DNA from: Pseudomonas sp. GM74
Lineage (GTDB): Bacteria > Pseudomonadota > Gammaproteobacteria > Pseudomonadales > Pseudomonadaceae
Reading direction: 5' to 3'
DNA: 57,520 nt
NCBI RefSeq assembly: GCF_000282455.1
Contig: NZ_AKJG01000042.1
Coordinates: 1 to 57,520, forward strand
Shown here in pieces: positions 23,986-33,452 of the stretch. Both the position numbers and the translations under genes were made by a program. Position 1 is the stretch's first letter; each line of letters starts with the position of its first letter. Under the pieces are notes generated by a model. It searched no databases. It was not told where the DNA came from and saw nothing but the letters and a program-made list of their open reading frames with translations.

Positions 23986-25239
23986 ATGTTCAGCAAGCAA
24001 GACCAGATCCAGGGTTACGACGATGCACTGCTGGCGGCTATGAATGCCGAGGAGCAACGTCAGGAAGATCACATCGAGCTGATCGCGTCGGAGAACTACA
24101 CCAGCAAGCGCGTGATGGAAGCGCAAGGCAGCGGCCTGACCAACAAATACGCCGAAGGTTATCCGGGCAAGCGCTACTACGGCGGTTGCGAACACGTCGA
24201 CAAGGTTGAAGCCCTGGCCATCGAGCGCGCCAAGCAACTGTTCGGCGCCGACTACGCCAACGTGCAGCCGCACTCCGGTTCCTCGGCCAACAGCGCCGTT
24301 TACCTGGCCCTGCTGCAAGCCGGCGACACCATCCTCGGCATGAGCCTGGCCCACGGCGGCCACCTGACCCACGGCGCCAAAGTGTCGTCCTCGGGCAAAC
24401 TCTACAACGCCGTGCAGTACGGCATCGACACCAAGACCGGCCTGATCGATTACGACGAAGTCGAGCGCCTGGCCGTAGAGTGCAAGCCAAAGATGATCGT
24501 GGCCGGCTTCTCGGCTTACTCCAAGACCCTGGACTTCCCGCGCTTCCGTCAGATTGCCGATAAGGTCGGTGCGCTGCTGTTCGTCGACATGGCCCACGTT
24601 GCCGGTCTGGTCGCTGCCGGACTGTACCCGAACCCGCTGCCATATGCCGATGTGGTCACCACCACCACCCACAAGACCCTGCGCGGTCCCCGTGGCGGCC
24701 TGATCCTGGCCAAGTCCAACGAAGAAATCGAGAAGAAGCTCAACGCGGCGGTTTTCCCGGGTGCCCAGGGCGGCCCGCTGATGCACGTGATCGCCGGTAA
24801 GGCGGTGTGCTTCAAGGAAGCGCTGGAGCCAGGCTTCAAGGCTTATCAGCAGCAAGTGATCGACAACGCCCAGGCCATGGCCGGCGTGTTTATCAAACGC
24901 GGCTACGATGTAGTGTCCGGCGGTACCGACAACCACCTGTTCCTGGTCAGCCTGATCCGTCAGGGCCTGACCGGCAAGGACGCGGATGCCGCCCTCGGTC
25001 GCGCCCACATCACTGTGAACAAGAACGCTGTCCCGAACGATCCACAGTCGCCGTTCGTGACCTCCGGCCTGCGCATCGGCACCCCGGCGGTCACCACTCG
25101 CGGCTTCAAGGTGACCCAGTGCGTCACGCTGGCCGGCTGGATCTGCGACATCCTCGACAACCTCGGCGACGCCGATGTCGAGGCCAATGTCGCCGAGCAA
25201 GTGGCAGCCCTGTGCGCGGACTTCCCGGTTTATCGCTGA
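23986..25239 (+). CDS. glyA: serine hydroxymethyltransferase
   Basis: 417 residues from the ATG at 23986 with GGGAGAG upstream; the usual GlyA length. Signatures: [46 protein letters not shown], and the PLP lysine in [14 protein letters not shown]. It interconverts glycine and serine with methylene-THF. Its position 23 bases upstream of soxB makes it the betaine-pathway copy (glyA1 type, PA5415): it uses both products of sarcosine oxidase, glycine and methylene-THF, to make serine. Pseudomonads normally carry another glyA elsewhere. Confidence 0.95.
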   Translation: MFSKQDQIQGYDDALLAAMNAEEQRQEDHIELIASENYTSKRVMEAQGSGLTNKYAEGYPGKRYYGGCEHVDKVEALAIERAKQLFGADYANVQPHSGSSANSAVYLALLQAGDTILGMSLAHGGHLTHGAKVSSSGKLYNAVQYGIDTKTGLIDYDEVERLAVECKPKMIVAGFSAYSKTLDFPRFRQIADKVGALLFVDMAHVAGLVAAGLYPNPLPYADVVTTTTHKTLRGPRGGLILAKSNEEIEKKLNAAVFPGAQGGPLMHVIAGKAVCFKEALEPGFKAYQQQVIDNAQAMAGVFIKRGYDVVSGGTDNHLFLVSLIRQGLTGKDADAALGRAHITVNKNAVPNDPQSPFVTSGLRIGTPAVTTRGFKVTQCVTLAGWICDILDNLGDADVEANVAEQVAALCADFPVYR

Positions 25240-25262
25240 GTGCGGTTTTGGAGTAAATGACT

Positions 25263-26513
25263 ATGCAACGCTACTCGGGCTTCGGCCTCTTCAAACACTC
25301 TCTCAGCCATCATGAAAACTGGCAGAAAATGTGGCGCACGCCGACCCCTAAAAAGGTCTACGACGTGGTCATCGTCGGTGGTGGCGGGCATGGCCTCGCC
25401 ACGGCTTACTACCTGGCCAAGGAACACGGCATCACCAACGTGGCCGTGGTCGAGAAAGGCTGGCTGGGCGGCGGTAACACCGCGCGCAACACCACCATCG
25501 TTCGCTCCAACTACCTGTGGGACGAGTCGGCGCACCTGTACGAACACGCGATGAAACTGTGGGAAGGCCTGTCCCAGGACCTCAACTACAACGTGATGTT
25601 CTCCCAGCGCGGCGTCTACAACCTGTGTCACACCCTGCAGGACATCCGTGATTCCGAGCGTCGGGTCAGCGCCAACCGCCTCAACGGCGTGGACGGTGAA
25701 CTGCTCGATGCCAAGCAGGTTGCCGACGAGATTCCGTACCTCGACTGCTCCAAGAACACTCGCTACCCGGTGATGGGCGCCACCGTCCAGCGTCGCGGCG
25801 GCGTGGCCCGTCACGATGCCGTGGCCTGGGGCTTTGCCCGGGCCGCCGATGCCCTCGGCGTGGACCTGATCCAGCAGACCGAAGTGATCGGTTTCCGCAA
25901 GGAAAACGGCGTGTGCATCGGCGTTGAAACCAACAAGGGCTTCATCGGCGCCAAGCGCGTCGGCGTAGTGACTGCCGGTAACTCCGGGCACATGGCCAAG
26001 CTCGCCGGTTTCCGCCTGCCGATCGAATCCCACCCGCTGCAAGCGCTGGTTTCCGAGCCGATCAAGCCGATTATCGACAGCGTGATCATGTCCAACGCCG
26101 TGCACGGCTACATCAGCCAGTCCGACAAGGGCGACCTGGTGATCGGCGCCGGTATCGACGGCTACAACGGCTACGGCCAGCGTGGTTCGTACCCGGTGAT
26201 CGAGCACACCATCCAGGCCATCGTCGAGATGTTCCCGGTGCTGTCGCGGGTACGCATGAACCGTCAGTGGGGCGGCATCGTCGACACCACGCCGGATGCC
26301 TGCCCGATCATTTCGAAAACCCCGGTACCGAACATGTTCTTCAACTGCGGTTGGGGCACCGGCGGCTTCAAGGCCACACCTGGCTCGGGCAACGTGTTTG
26401 CCGCGAGCCTGGCCAAGGGTGAAATGCACCCATTGGCCGCACCTTTCTCCATCGACCGTTTCCACAACGGTGCGTTGATCGATGAACACGGCGCTGCTGC
26501 GGTTGCCCACTAA
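25263..26513 (+). CDS. soxB: sarcosine oxidase beta subunit
   Basis: 416 residues from the second of two nearby in-frame ATGs; GGAG is only 3 bases from the ATG at 25257 but 9 from that at 25263, so the latter is preferred. FAD/DAO family: [18 protein letters not shown] near residue 37. The histidine of [12 protein letters not shown] (residue 184) corresponds to the residue that covalently binds FMN in heterotetrameric sarcosine oxidases. [16 protein letters not shown] lies near the C-terminus. It oxidises sarcosine together with SoxD, SoxA and SoxG. Confidence 0.94.
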   Translation: MQRYSGFGLFKHSLSHHENWQKMWRTPTPKKVYDVVIVGGGGHGLATAYYLAKEHGITNVAVVEKGWLGGGNTARNTTIVRSNYLWDESAHLYEHAMKLWEGLSQDLNYNVMFSQRGVYNLCHTLQDIRDSERRVSANRLNGVDGELLDAKQVADEIPYLDCSKNTRYPVMGATVQRRGGVARHDAVAWGFARAADALGVDLIQQTEVIGFRKENGVCIGVETNKGFIGAKRVGVVTAGNSGHMAKLAGFRLPIESHPLQALVSEPIKPIIDSVIMSNAVHGYISQSDKGDLVIGAGIDGYNGYGQRGSYPVIEHTIQAIVEMFPVLSRVRMNRQWGGIVDTTPDACPIISKTPVPNMFFNCGWGTGGFKATPGSGNVFAASLAKGEMHPLAAPFSIDRFHNGALIDEHGAAAVAH

Positions 26514-26527
26514 CAGGAGAAATCCCC

Positions 26528-26857
26528 ATGTTGCATATCTTCTGTCCTCACTGCGGCGAACTGCGCTCCGAAGAGGAATTCCATGCATCCGGCCAGGCGC
26601 ACATCCCGCGTCCACTGGATCCGAACACCTGCACCGACGAGGAGTGGGGCGACTACATGTTCTTCCGCGATAACCCGCGCGGTCTGCACCACGAGCTGTG
26701 GGATCACGTTGCCGGTTGCCGTCAGTACTTCAACGTCACCCGCGACACCGTGACCTACGAGATTCTCGAAAGCTACAAGATCGGCACCAAGCCACAATTC
26801 ACCGACAAGACCGATAGCCCGAAAGCGGCCAGCACGGCTCTGGGAGAGAAGGTATGA
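26528..26857 (+). CDS. soxD: sarcosine oxidase delta subunit
   Basis: A 109-residue zinc subunit: FCPHCGELRSEEEF supplies two cysteines and GLHHELWDHVAGCRQYF the His and Cys expected for the zinc site. Length and order (B-D-A-G) are those of the heterotetrameric enzyme. An AGGAG ribosome site precedes it, and its stop overlaps the soxA ATG by four bases. Confidence 0.93.
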   Translation: MLHIFCPHCGELRSEEEFHASGQAHIPRPLDPNTCTDEEWGDYMFFRDNPRGLHHELWDHVAGCRQYFNVTRDTVTYEILESYKIGTKPQFTDKTDSPKAASTALGEKV

Positions 26858-29800
26858 GCCAGATCAATCGCCTGTCCAACGGCGGACGGATCGACCGCAA
26901 CAAAGTCTTGACCTTCACCTTCAACGGCCAGAACTACAAAGGCTTCGAAGGCGATTCCCTGGCCGCTGCACTGCTGGCCAACGGCGTCGACATCATCGGT
27001 CGCAGCTTCAAGTATTCCCGTCCACGCGGCATCTTCGCCGCCGGTGCCGAAGAGCCGAACGCGGTGCTGCAGATCGGCGCCACCGAAGCCACGCAGATCC
27101 CGAACGTGCGTGCCACGCAACAGGCGCTGTATCAAGGCCTGGTCGCCACCAGCACCAACGGCTGGCCGAGCGTGAACAACGACATGATGGGGATTCTCGG
27201 CAAGGTCGGCGGCAAGCTGATGCCGCCGGGCTTCTACTACAAAACCTTCATGTACCCGCAATCGTTCTGGATGACCTACGAGAAGTACATCCGCAAGGCT
27301 GCCGGCCTTGGCCGCTCGCCGACCGAGAACGATCCGGACACCTACGACTACATGAACCAGCACTGCGACGTGCTGATCGTCGGCGCCGGTCCTGCGGGTC
27401 TGGCCGCTGCACTGGCCGCTGCGCGCAGCGGTGCCCGTGTGATCCTGGCCGACGAACAGGAAGAGTTCGGCGGCAGCCTGCTCGACTCCCGCGAAAGCCT
27501 CGACGGCAAGCCTGCGATGGAGTGGGTGGCCAGCGTCATCGACGAGCTGAAGAACACCCCGGACGTGCTGCTGTTGCCGCGCGCCACCGTCAACGGCTAC
27601 CACGACCATAACTTCCTGACCATTCACGAGCGCCTGACCGATCACCTCGGTGACCGTGCACCGATCGGCCAGGTGCGTCAGCGCATCCACCGGGTTCGCG
27701 CCAATCGCGTGGTACTGGCGACCGGCGCTCACGAGCGCCCACTGGTCTACGGCAACAACGACGTGCCGGGCAACATGCTCGCCGGCGCCATCTCGACTTA
27801 TGTGCGTCGTTACGGCGTGGCACCGGGCAAGAAGCTGGTGCTGTCGACCAACAACGACCACGCCTACCGCGTTGCCCTGGATTGGCTCGATGCCAGCCTG
27901 CAAGTGGTGGCCATCGCCGACGCCCGCAGCAATCCGCGTGGTGCGCTGGTGGAAGAGGCGCGTGCCAAAGGCATCCGCATTCTCACCGGCAGCGCCGTGA
28001 TCGAGGCCCGTGGCAGCAAGCGCGTGACCGCTGCCCGTGTGGCCGCCATCGATGTCAAAGCCCACACCGTGACCAGCCCAGGCGAATGGCTTGAATGCGA
28101 CGTGGTGGCCAGCTCCGGTGGTTACAGCCCGGTGGTTCACCTGGCTTCGCACCTGGGTGGCAAGCCGATCTGGCGCGAAGACATCCTCGGTTTCGTACCG
28201 GGCGAAGCACCGCAGAAACGCGTGTGCGTCGGTGGCATCAACGGTGTCTATGGTCTTGGCGATTCCCTGGCCGATGGTTTTGAAGGTGGCGTTCGCGCTG
28301 CTGCCGAAGCCGGCTTCCAGTCGGTCGAAGGTGTGCTGCCAAAAGCCCTGAGCCGTCTGGAAGAGCCGACCCTGGCGCTGTTCCAGGTGCCCCATGAAAA
28401 GAACACCGCACGGGCGCCGAAGCAATTCGTCGACCTGCAAAACGACGTCACCGCCGCCGCCATCGAACTGGCGACCCGCGAGGGCTTCGAGTCGGTCGAG
28501 CACGTCAAGCGCTACACCGCCCTGGGCTTCGGCACCGATCAGGGCAAGCTCGGCAACGTCAACGGCCTGGCCATCGCTGCCCGCTCGCTGAACGTGACCA
28601 TCCCGCAGATGGGCACCACCATGTTCCGTCCGAACTACACGCCGGTGACTTTCGGCGCCGTGGCCGGTCGTCACTGTGGGCACATCTTCGAGCCGGTGCG
28701 TTACACCGCGCTGCATCAATGGCACCTGAAAAACGGCGCCGAGTTCGAAGACGTCGGCCAGTGGAAACGTCCTTGGTACTTCCCGAAATCCGGTGAAGAC
28801 CTGCATGCCGCGGTGAAACGCGAATGCAAAGCCGTGCGCGACAGCGTCGGCCTGCTCGATGCTTCGACCCTGGGCAAGATCGACATTCAGGGCCCGGATG
28901 CGCGCGAGTTCCTCAACCGCGTCTACACCAATGCGTGGACCAAGCTCGATGTGGGCAAAGCGCGTTACGGCCTGATGTGCAAAGAAGACGGCATGGTCTT
29001 CGACGACGGCGTGACGGCTTGCCTGGCCGACAACCATTTCGTCATGACCACCACCACCGGCGGCGCGGCTCGCGTACTGCAGTGGCTGGAGCTGTACCAC
29101 CAGACCGAATGGCCGGACATGAAGGTGTTCTTCACCTCCGTCACCGACCATTGGGCGACCATGACCCTGTCCGGGCCGAACAGCCGCAAGCTGCTCGCTG
29201 AAGTCACCGACATCGACCTGAGCAGCGAAGCCTTCCCGTTCATGACCTGGAAAGAAGGTCTGGTCGGTGGTGTGCCGGCGCGGGTGTTCCGGATTTCGTT
29301 TACCGGTGAGCTGTCGTACGAAGTCAACGTGCAAGCCGACTACGCCATGGGCGTGCTGGAAAAAATCGTCGATGCCGGCAAGAAGTACAACCTGACCCCG
29401 TACGGCACTGAAACCATGCACGTGCTGCGGGCCGAGAAGGGCTTCATCATCGTCGGTCAGGACACTGACAGCTCGATGACCCCGGACGACCTGAATATGG
29501 GCTGGTGTGTCGGTCGCACCAAACCGTTCTCGTGGATCGGCTGGCGTGGCATGAACCGTGAAGACTGCGTGCGTGATCAGCGCAAGCAACTGGTTGGCCT
29601 GAAACCGATCGATCCGACCAAATGGCTGCCGGAAGGCGCGCAACTGGTGTTCAACACCAAGCAAGCCATCCCGATGACCATGGTGGGTCACGTGACTTCC
29701 AGTTACCTGCACAACTCCCTGGGCTATTCGTTCGCCATGGGCGTGGTCAAGGGCGGGTTGCAGCGGATGGGCGAGCGAGTGTTCGCACCCCTGGCCGACG

Positions 29801-29871
29801 GCAGCGTGATCGAGGCGGAAATCGTTTCTTCGGTGTTCTTCGATCCGAAAGGCGAACGCCAGAACGTTTGA
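26854..29871 (+). CDS. soxA: sarcosine oxidase alpha subunit
   Basis: A 1005-residue protein. Order of domains: a ferredoxin-like N-terminal fold without cluster cysteines (SFKYSRPRGIFAAGAEEPN); a pyridine-nucleotide/FAD domain beginning DVLIVGAGPAGLAAALAAAR near residue 172; and a C-terminal GcvT-like folate-binding region (KIDIQGPDAREFLNRVYTN, VTSSYLHNSLGYSFAMGVVK). In this enzyme class the amine-oxidase site is in SoxB and methylene-THF forms in the folate region of SoxA. The ATG overlaps the soxD stop. A G10 run and a REP pair follow it, before soxG. Confidence 0.95.
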   Translation: MSQINRLSNGGRIDRNKVLTFTFNGQNYKGFEGDSLAAALLANGVDIIGRSFKYSRPRGIFAAGAEEPNAVLQIGATEATQIPNVRATQQALYQGLVATSTNGWPSVNNDMMGILGKVGGKLMPPGFYYKTFMYPQSFWMTYEKYIRKAAGLGRSPTENDPDTYDYMNQHCDVLIVGAGPAGLAAALAAARSGARVILADEQEEFGGSLLDSRESLDGKPAMEWVASVIDELKNTPDVLLLPRATVNGYHDHNFLTIHERLTDHLGDRAPIGQVRQRIHRVRANRVVLATGAHERPLVYGNNDVPGNMLAGAISTYVRRYGVAPGKKLVLSTNNDHAYRVALDWLDASLQVVAIADARSNPRGALVEEARAKGIRILTGSAVIEARGSKRVTAARVAAIDVKAHTVTSPGEWLECDVVASSGGYSPVVHLASHLGGKPIWREDILGFVPGEAPQKRVCVGGINGVYGLGDSLADGFEGGVRAAAEAGFQSVEGVLPKALSRLEEPTLALFQVPHEKNTARAPKQFVDLQNDVTAAAIELATREGFESVEHVKRYTALGFGTDQGKLGNVNGLAIAARSLNVTIPQMGTTMFRPNYTPVTFGAVAGRHCGHIFEPVRYTALHQWHLKNGAEFEDVGQWKRPWYFPKSGEDLHAAVKRECKAVRDSVGLLDASTLGKIDIQGPDAREFLNRVYTNAWTKLDVGKARYGLMCKEDGMVFDDGVTACLADNHFVMTTTTGGAARVLQWLELYHQTEWPDMKVFFTSVTDHWATMTLSGPNSRKLLAEVTDIDLSSEAFPFMTWKEGLVGGVPARVFRISFTGELSYEVNVQADYAMGVLEKIVDAGKKYNLTPYGTETMHVLRAEKGFIIVGQDTDSSMTPDDLNMGWCVGRTKPFSWIGWRGMNREDCVRDQRKQLVGLKPIDPTKWLPEGAQLVFNTKQAIPMTMVGHVTSSYLHNSLGYSFAMGVVKGGLQRMGERVFAPLADGSVIEAEIVSSVFFDPKGERQNV

Positions 29872-29918
29872 TGGCTTCAAGTCCGGTGGGGGGGGGGCAA
29901 TGACACCGAGTCGGCCTA

Positions 29919-30008
29919 TTCGCGGGCAAGCCCGCTCCCACAGGACCGAAGTCGCCAAGGGAATTTGAGTCAGGCATCAATCCATGTGGGAGCGGGCTTG
30001 CCCGCGAA
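29919..30008. repeat. REP pair, tail-to-tail, inside the sox operon
   Basis: TTCGCGGGCAAGCCCGCTCC first, then TGTGGGAGCGGGCTTGCCCG, about 40 bases apart, in the 202-base gap between soxA and soxG. The gap also begins with a 10-base G homopolymer (29888-29897). Confidence 0.92.
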
Positions 30009-30073
30009 GGCGGCAGTCCAGTCACCACAAAGGTTGAGACCAACCGCACAACAGAATTCAGAACAGGTGCTTT

Positions 30074-30706
30074 ATGACCGCAGCCAATGTTTACCAACAA
30101 CGCCCAACCTCCGGGGCCAAGGCCGAGTCGTCGCTGCATCACGCCGACCTCGCCAGCCTGGTGGGCAAGGGCCGCAAGAACGCCGGTGTAACCGTGCACG
30201 AGAAAAAACTCCTCGGCCACCTGACCATTCGTGGCGATGGCCACGATGCCGCGTTTGCCGCAGGCGTGCACAAGGCCCTGGGCATTGAATTGCCAGGCGC
30301 GCTGAGCGTCATCGTCAAAGGCGAGACCAGTTTGCAATGGATGGGGCCGGATGAGTGGCTGCTGATCGTGCCAACCGGTGAAGAGCTTGCCGCCGAGCAA
30401 AAACTGCGCAAAGCGCTGGGCGATTTGCACATTGCAATCGTCAACGTCAGCGGCGGCCAGCAACTCCTCGAACTGAGCGGCCCGAACGTGCGCCAGGTGC
30501 TGATGAAGTCCACCAGCTACGACGTGCACCCGAACAACTTCCCGGTGGGCAAAGCCGTCGGCACGGTGTTCGCCAAATCGCAATTGATGATCCGTCACAC
30601 CGCTGAAGACACCTGGGAACTGCTGATTCGTCGCAGCTTCTCGGATTACTGGTGGCTGTGGTTGCAGGATGCTTCTGCCGAGTATGGGCTGAGCGTTCAG
30701 GCCTGA
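30074..30706 (+). CDS. soxG: sarcosine oxidase gamma subunit
   Basis: A 210-residue SoxG: KNAGVTVHEKKLLGHLTIRG, SLQWMGPDEWLL and VNVSGGQQLLELSGPNVRQV are typical of this small GcvT-related subunit. It completes the heterotetramer. Unlike the tight B-D-A junctions, 202 bases with a REP pair separate it from soxA, so its expression may be lower or have its own ribosome loading (AACAGGTGC before the ATG). Confidence 0.93.
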   Translation: MTAANVYQQRPTSGAKAESSLHHADLASLVGKGRKNAGVTVHEKKLLGHLTIRGDGHDAAFAAGVHKALGIELPGALSVIVKGETSLQWMGPDEWLLIVPTGEELAAEQKLRKALGDLHIAIVNVSGGQQLLELSGPNVRQVLMKSTSYDVHPNNFPVGKAVGTVFAKSQLMIRHTAEDTWELLIRRSFSDYWWLWLQDASAEYGLSVQA

Positions 30707-30711
30707 ATCCC

Positions 30712-30844
30712 TGTAGCAGCTGCCGAAGGCTGCGTTCGGCGACGAAGTCGTCGTCAAACCTGCGACAGCGTTCTTTCAGACTGATCCGGGATTCAGGTTT
30801 TACGACGGCTTCGCCGCCGAACGCAGCCTTCGGCAGCTGCTACA
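30712..30844. repeat. GCAGCTGC-type palindromic repeat between soxG and purU
   Basis: TGTAGCAGCTGCCGAAGGCTGC and an exact inverted copy end a 133-base unit; the arms extend over TGCGTTCGGCG/CGCCGAACGCA. Confidence 0.93.
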
Positions 30845-30886
30845 CAAAGCGGCGTTGCTGCTACTTTCGAACAGGAGTCACGCATT

Positions 30887-31744
30887 ATGAGCCGCGCCCC
30901 AGACACATGGATTCTGACCGCCGACTGCCCCAGCGTGCTCGGCACGGTAGACGCGGTGACCCGCTTTCTGTTCGAGCAGGGCTGCTACGTCACCGAACAC
31001 CACTCCTTTGATGATCGGCTCTCGGGCCGTTTCTTCATTCGTGTGGAATTCCGCCAGCCCGATGGCTTCGACGAGCAGTCGTTCCGCGCGGGCCTGGCCG
31101 AGCGCGGTGAGGCCTTCGGCATGATCTTCGAACTGACCGCGCCGAACTACCGGCCGAAAGTGGTGATCATGGTTTCCAAGGCCGATCACTGCCTCAACGA
31201 CTTGCTCTATCGCCAGCGCATCGGCCAGTTGTCGATGGACGTCGCCGCCGTGGTCTCCAACCACCCGGACCTCAAGCCACTGGCCGACTGGCACCAGATT
31301 CCGTACTACCACTTCCCGCTGGACCCGAACGACAAGCCGTCCCAGGAGCGCCAGGTATGGCAGGTCATCGAAGAGTCCGGTGCGGAACTGGTGATCCTTG
31401 CGCGCTACATGCAGGTGCTGTCGCCGGAGCTGTGCCGCAAGCTCGATGGCAAGGCGATCAACATTCACCACTCCCTGTTGCCCGGGTTCAAGGGCGCCAA
31501 GCCTTATCACCAGGCCTACAACAAGGGCGTGAAACTGGTGGGCGCCACGGCGCATTACATCAACAACGACCTGGATGAAGGCCCGATCATTGCCCAAGGT
31601 GTGGAGGCAGTGGACCACAGCCATTACCCCGAGGATTTGATCGCCAAGGGGCGGGATATCGAAGGGCTGACGCTGGCGCGTGCCGTTGGATATCACATCG
31701 AAAGAAGAGTGTTTTTGAACGCCAATCGCACGGTCGTTCTTTAG
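30887..31744 (+). CDS. purU: formyltetrahydrofolate deformylase
   Basis: A 285-residue PurU. It has an N-terminal ACT domain (TWILTADCPSVLGTVDAVTRF) and a C-terminal formyltransferase fold with the catalytic segment INIHHSLLPGFKGAKPYHQA and DLDEGPIIAQ. It hydrolyses 10-formyl-THF to formate and THF. Placed after sox, it balances the one-carbon load produced when sarcosine is demethylated to methylene-THF, returning free THF to SoxA. AACAGGAGTCACGCATT precedes the ATG. Confidence 0.93.
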   Translation: MSRAPDTWILTADCPSVLGTVDAVTRFLFEQGCYVTEHHSFDDRLSGRFFIRVEFRQPDGFDEQSFRAGLAERGEAFGMIFELTAPNYRPKVVIMVSKADHCLNDLLYRQRIGQLSMDVAAVVSNHPDLKPLADWHQIPYYHFPLDPNDKPSQERQVWQVIEESGAELVILARYMQVLSPELCRKLDGKAINIHHSLLPGFKGAKPYHQAYNKGVKLVGATAHYINNDLDEGPIIAQGVEAVDHSHYPEDLIAKGRDIEGLTLARAVGYHIERRVFLNANRTVVL

Positions 31745-31750
31745 ATAGCT

Positions 31751-31844
31751 ATCGCTGGCAAGCCAGCTCCCACAGGGTTTTGTGTTGTTCACAGATCTTG
31801 TGTCCACCCCCGATCCACTGTGGGAGCGGGCTTGCCCGCGATGG
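31751..31844. repeat. REP pair, tail-to-tail, between purU and fdhA
   Basis: ATCGCTGGCAAGCCAGCTCC first (a GCTGGC subtype), TGTGGGAGCGGGCTTGCCCG second: the two arms are of different subtypes. Confidence 0.85.
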
Positions 31845-31946
31845 GGCCCTCACAAGCAACACAAGAAACAGCATCTATACCCGAGTACTTAACGCGCTGC
31901 CTGCCTGGGCAACGCGGTTTCATAAAAACAACAGCGAGGTGAAAGC

Positions 31947-33146
31947 ATGTCTGGCAATCGTGGTGTGGTGTATCTCGGCGCTGGCAAGGTCGAAGTACAA
32001 AAGATTGACTATCCGAAAATGCAGGACCCGCGTGGCAGGAAGATAAACCACGCCGTCATCCTGCGTGTGGTTTCCACCAACATCTGTGGTTCCGACCAGC
32101 ACATGGTGCGCGGTCGTACCACCGCTCAGACCGGTCTGGTACTGGGCCACGAGATCACCGGTGAAGTGATCGAGAAGGGCAGTGACGTCGAGAACCTGCA
32201 AATCGGCGACCTGGTCTCGGTACCGTTCAACGTGGCTTGCGGGCGCTGCCGTTCCTGCAAAGAAATGCACACAGGCGTGTGCCTGAGCGTCAACCCGGCG
32301 CGTCCGGGCGGTGCTTATGGTTACGTCGACATGGGCGACTGGACCGGTGGCCAGGCCGAATACGCCATGGTGCCGTATGCCGACTTCAACCTGCTGAAAC
32401 TGCCGGATCGCGACCGGGCCATGGAAAAAATCCGCGACCTGACCTGCCTCTCCGACATCCTGCCGACCGGCTACCATGGCGCCGTGACTGCTGGCGTTGG
32501 CCCGGGCAGCACCGTGTATATCGCTGGCGCCGGTCCGGTCGGCCTGGCCGCTGCCGCTTCCGCTCGCCTATTGGGCGCTGCGGTGGTGATCGTCGGTGAC
32601 GTCAACACCATCCGCCTGGCCCACGCCAAGGCCCAGGGCTTCGAGATCGCCGACCTGTCCCTGGACACGCCGCTGCATGAACAGATCGCCGCACTGCTGG
32701 GCGAGCCGGAAGTTGACTGCGCCATCGACGCCGTAGGCTTCGAAGCCCGCGGCCACGGCCATGACGGCGTGAAACACGAAGCCCCGGCCACCGTGCTCAA
32801 CTCGCTGATGGGCGTGGTGCGTGTGGCAGGCAAGATCGGCATCCCTGGCCTCTACGTGACCGAAGACCCGGGCGCTGTCGACGCTGCCGCGAAAATGGGC
32901 AGCCTGAGCATCCGCTTCGGCCTGGGCTGGGCTAAATCCCACAGCTTCCACACCGGCCAGACCCCGGTGATGAAGTACAACCGTCAGCTGATGCAGGCAA
33001 TCATGTGGGACCGCATCAACATCGCCGAAGTAGTGGGTGTTCAGGTGATCAGCCTGGATCAGGCGCCGCAGGGTTATGGTGAGTTTGATGCGGGTGTGCC
33101 GAAGAAGTTTGTGATCGATCCGCACAAGATGTTCAGCGCGGCGTAA
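31947..33146 (+). CDS. fdhA: glutathione-independent formaldehyde dehydrogenase
   Basis: A 399-residue zinc-dependent medium-chain dehydrogenase. Catalytic zinc residues are in NICGSDQHMVRG (Cys) and LVLGHEITGEV (His-Glu). The structural zinc loop is ACGRCRSCKEMHTGVC and the NAD fold has IAGAGPVGLAAAASARLLGA. It closely resembles P. putida/P. aeruginosa FdhA, which oxidises formaldehyde to formate with tightly held NAD. It removes the formaldehyde released by the GbcAB and DgcAB demethylations. An AGGTGAAAGC ribosome site precedes it. Confidence 0.93.
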   Translation: MSGNRGVVYLGAGKVEVQKIDYPKMQDPRGRKINHAVILRVVSTNICGSDQHMVRGRTTAQTGLVLGHEITGEVIEKGSDVENLQIGDLVSVPFNVACGRCRSCKEMHTGVCLSVNPARPGGAYGYVDMGDWTGGQAEYAMVPYADFNLLKLPDRDRAMEKIRDLTCLSDILPTGYHGAVTAGVGPGSTVYIAGAGPVGLAAAASARLLGAAVVIVGDVNTIRLAHAKAQGFEIADLSLDTPLHEQIAALLGEPEVDCAIDAVGFEARGHGHDGVKHEAPATVLNSLMGVVRVAGKIGIPGLYVTEDPGAVDAAAKMGSLSIRFGLGWAKSHSFHTGQTPVMKYNRQLMQAIMWDRINIAEVVGVQVISLDQAPQGYGEFDAGVPKKFVIDPHKMFSAA

Positions 33147-33182
33147 GGGCGGTAGCTAAAAACCCAGAAGCTACGCCTTCCT

Positions 33183-33315
33183 TGTAGCAGCTGCCGAAGG
33201 CTGCGTCCGGCTGCGCAGCAGTCGTAAATCCGGTTTGCACGATCTCTCTGAGGTACCGCGAATTCGGATTTTACGACTGCTGCGCAGCCGGACGCAGGCT
33301 ACGCCAGCTGCTACA
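33183..33315. repeat. GCAGCTGC-type palindromic repeat after fdhA
   Basis: A 133-base unit with TTGTAGCAGCTGCCGAAGG at the left. The right end reads CAGGCTACGCCAGCTGCTACA, so the outer arms have diverged, while the inner arms (GGCTGCGCAGCAGTCGTAAA and inverse) still pair. Confidence 0.88.
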
Positions 33316-33397
33316 GATTGCGTTGTGGCTTAACTGATCGGCATTAGGCGACTGAGGTCGCCCTTCTTTTTGCTTTCAAATCGCATGCAATCTATGT

Positions 33398-33418
33398 GCG
33401 GGCTTGCCCGCTCCCACA
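33398..33418. repeat. truncated REP remnant
   Basis: GCGGGCTTGCCCGCTCCCACA looks like the loop-proximal half of a forward REP joined directly to the end of an inverse one, the result of deletion in a REPIN. Apart from this and the neighbouring repeat, the 306-base gap 33147-33452 shows nothing. Confidence 0.6.
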
Positions 33419-33452
33419 GGATTTGTGTCTGCCATTGGTTTTGAGTGAGGCT

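Noticed and set aside
26773..29958. Long minus-strand open frame of over 1000 codons
   Set aside because: Antisense to soxA with codon-phase shadowing; no domain or ribosome site.
30652..31011. Plus-strand open frame across the repeat between soxG and purU
   Set aside because: It covers a palindromic element and the 5' end of purU in another frame, with no domain.
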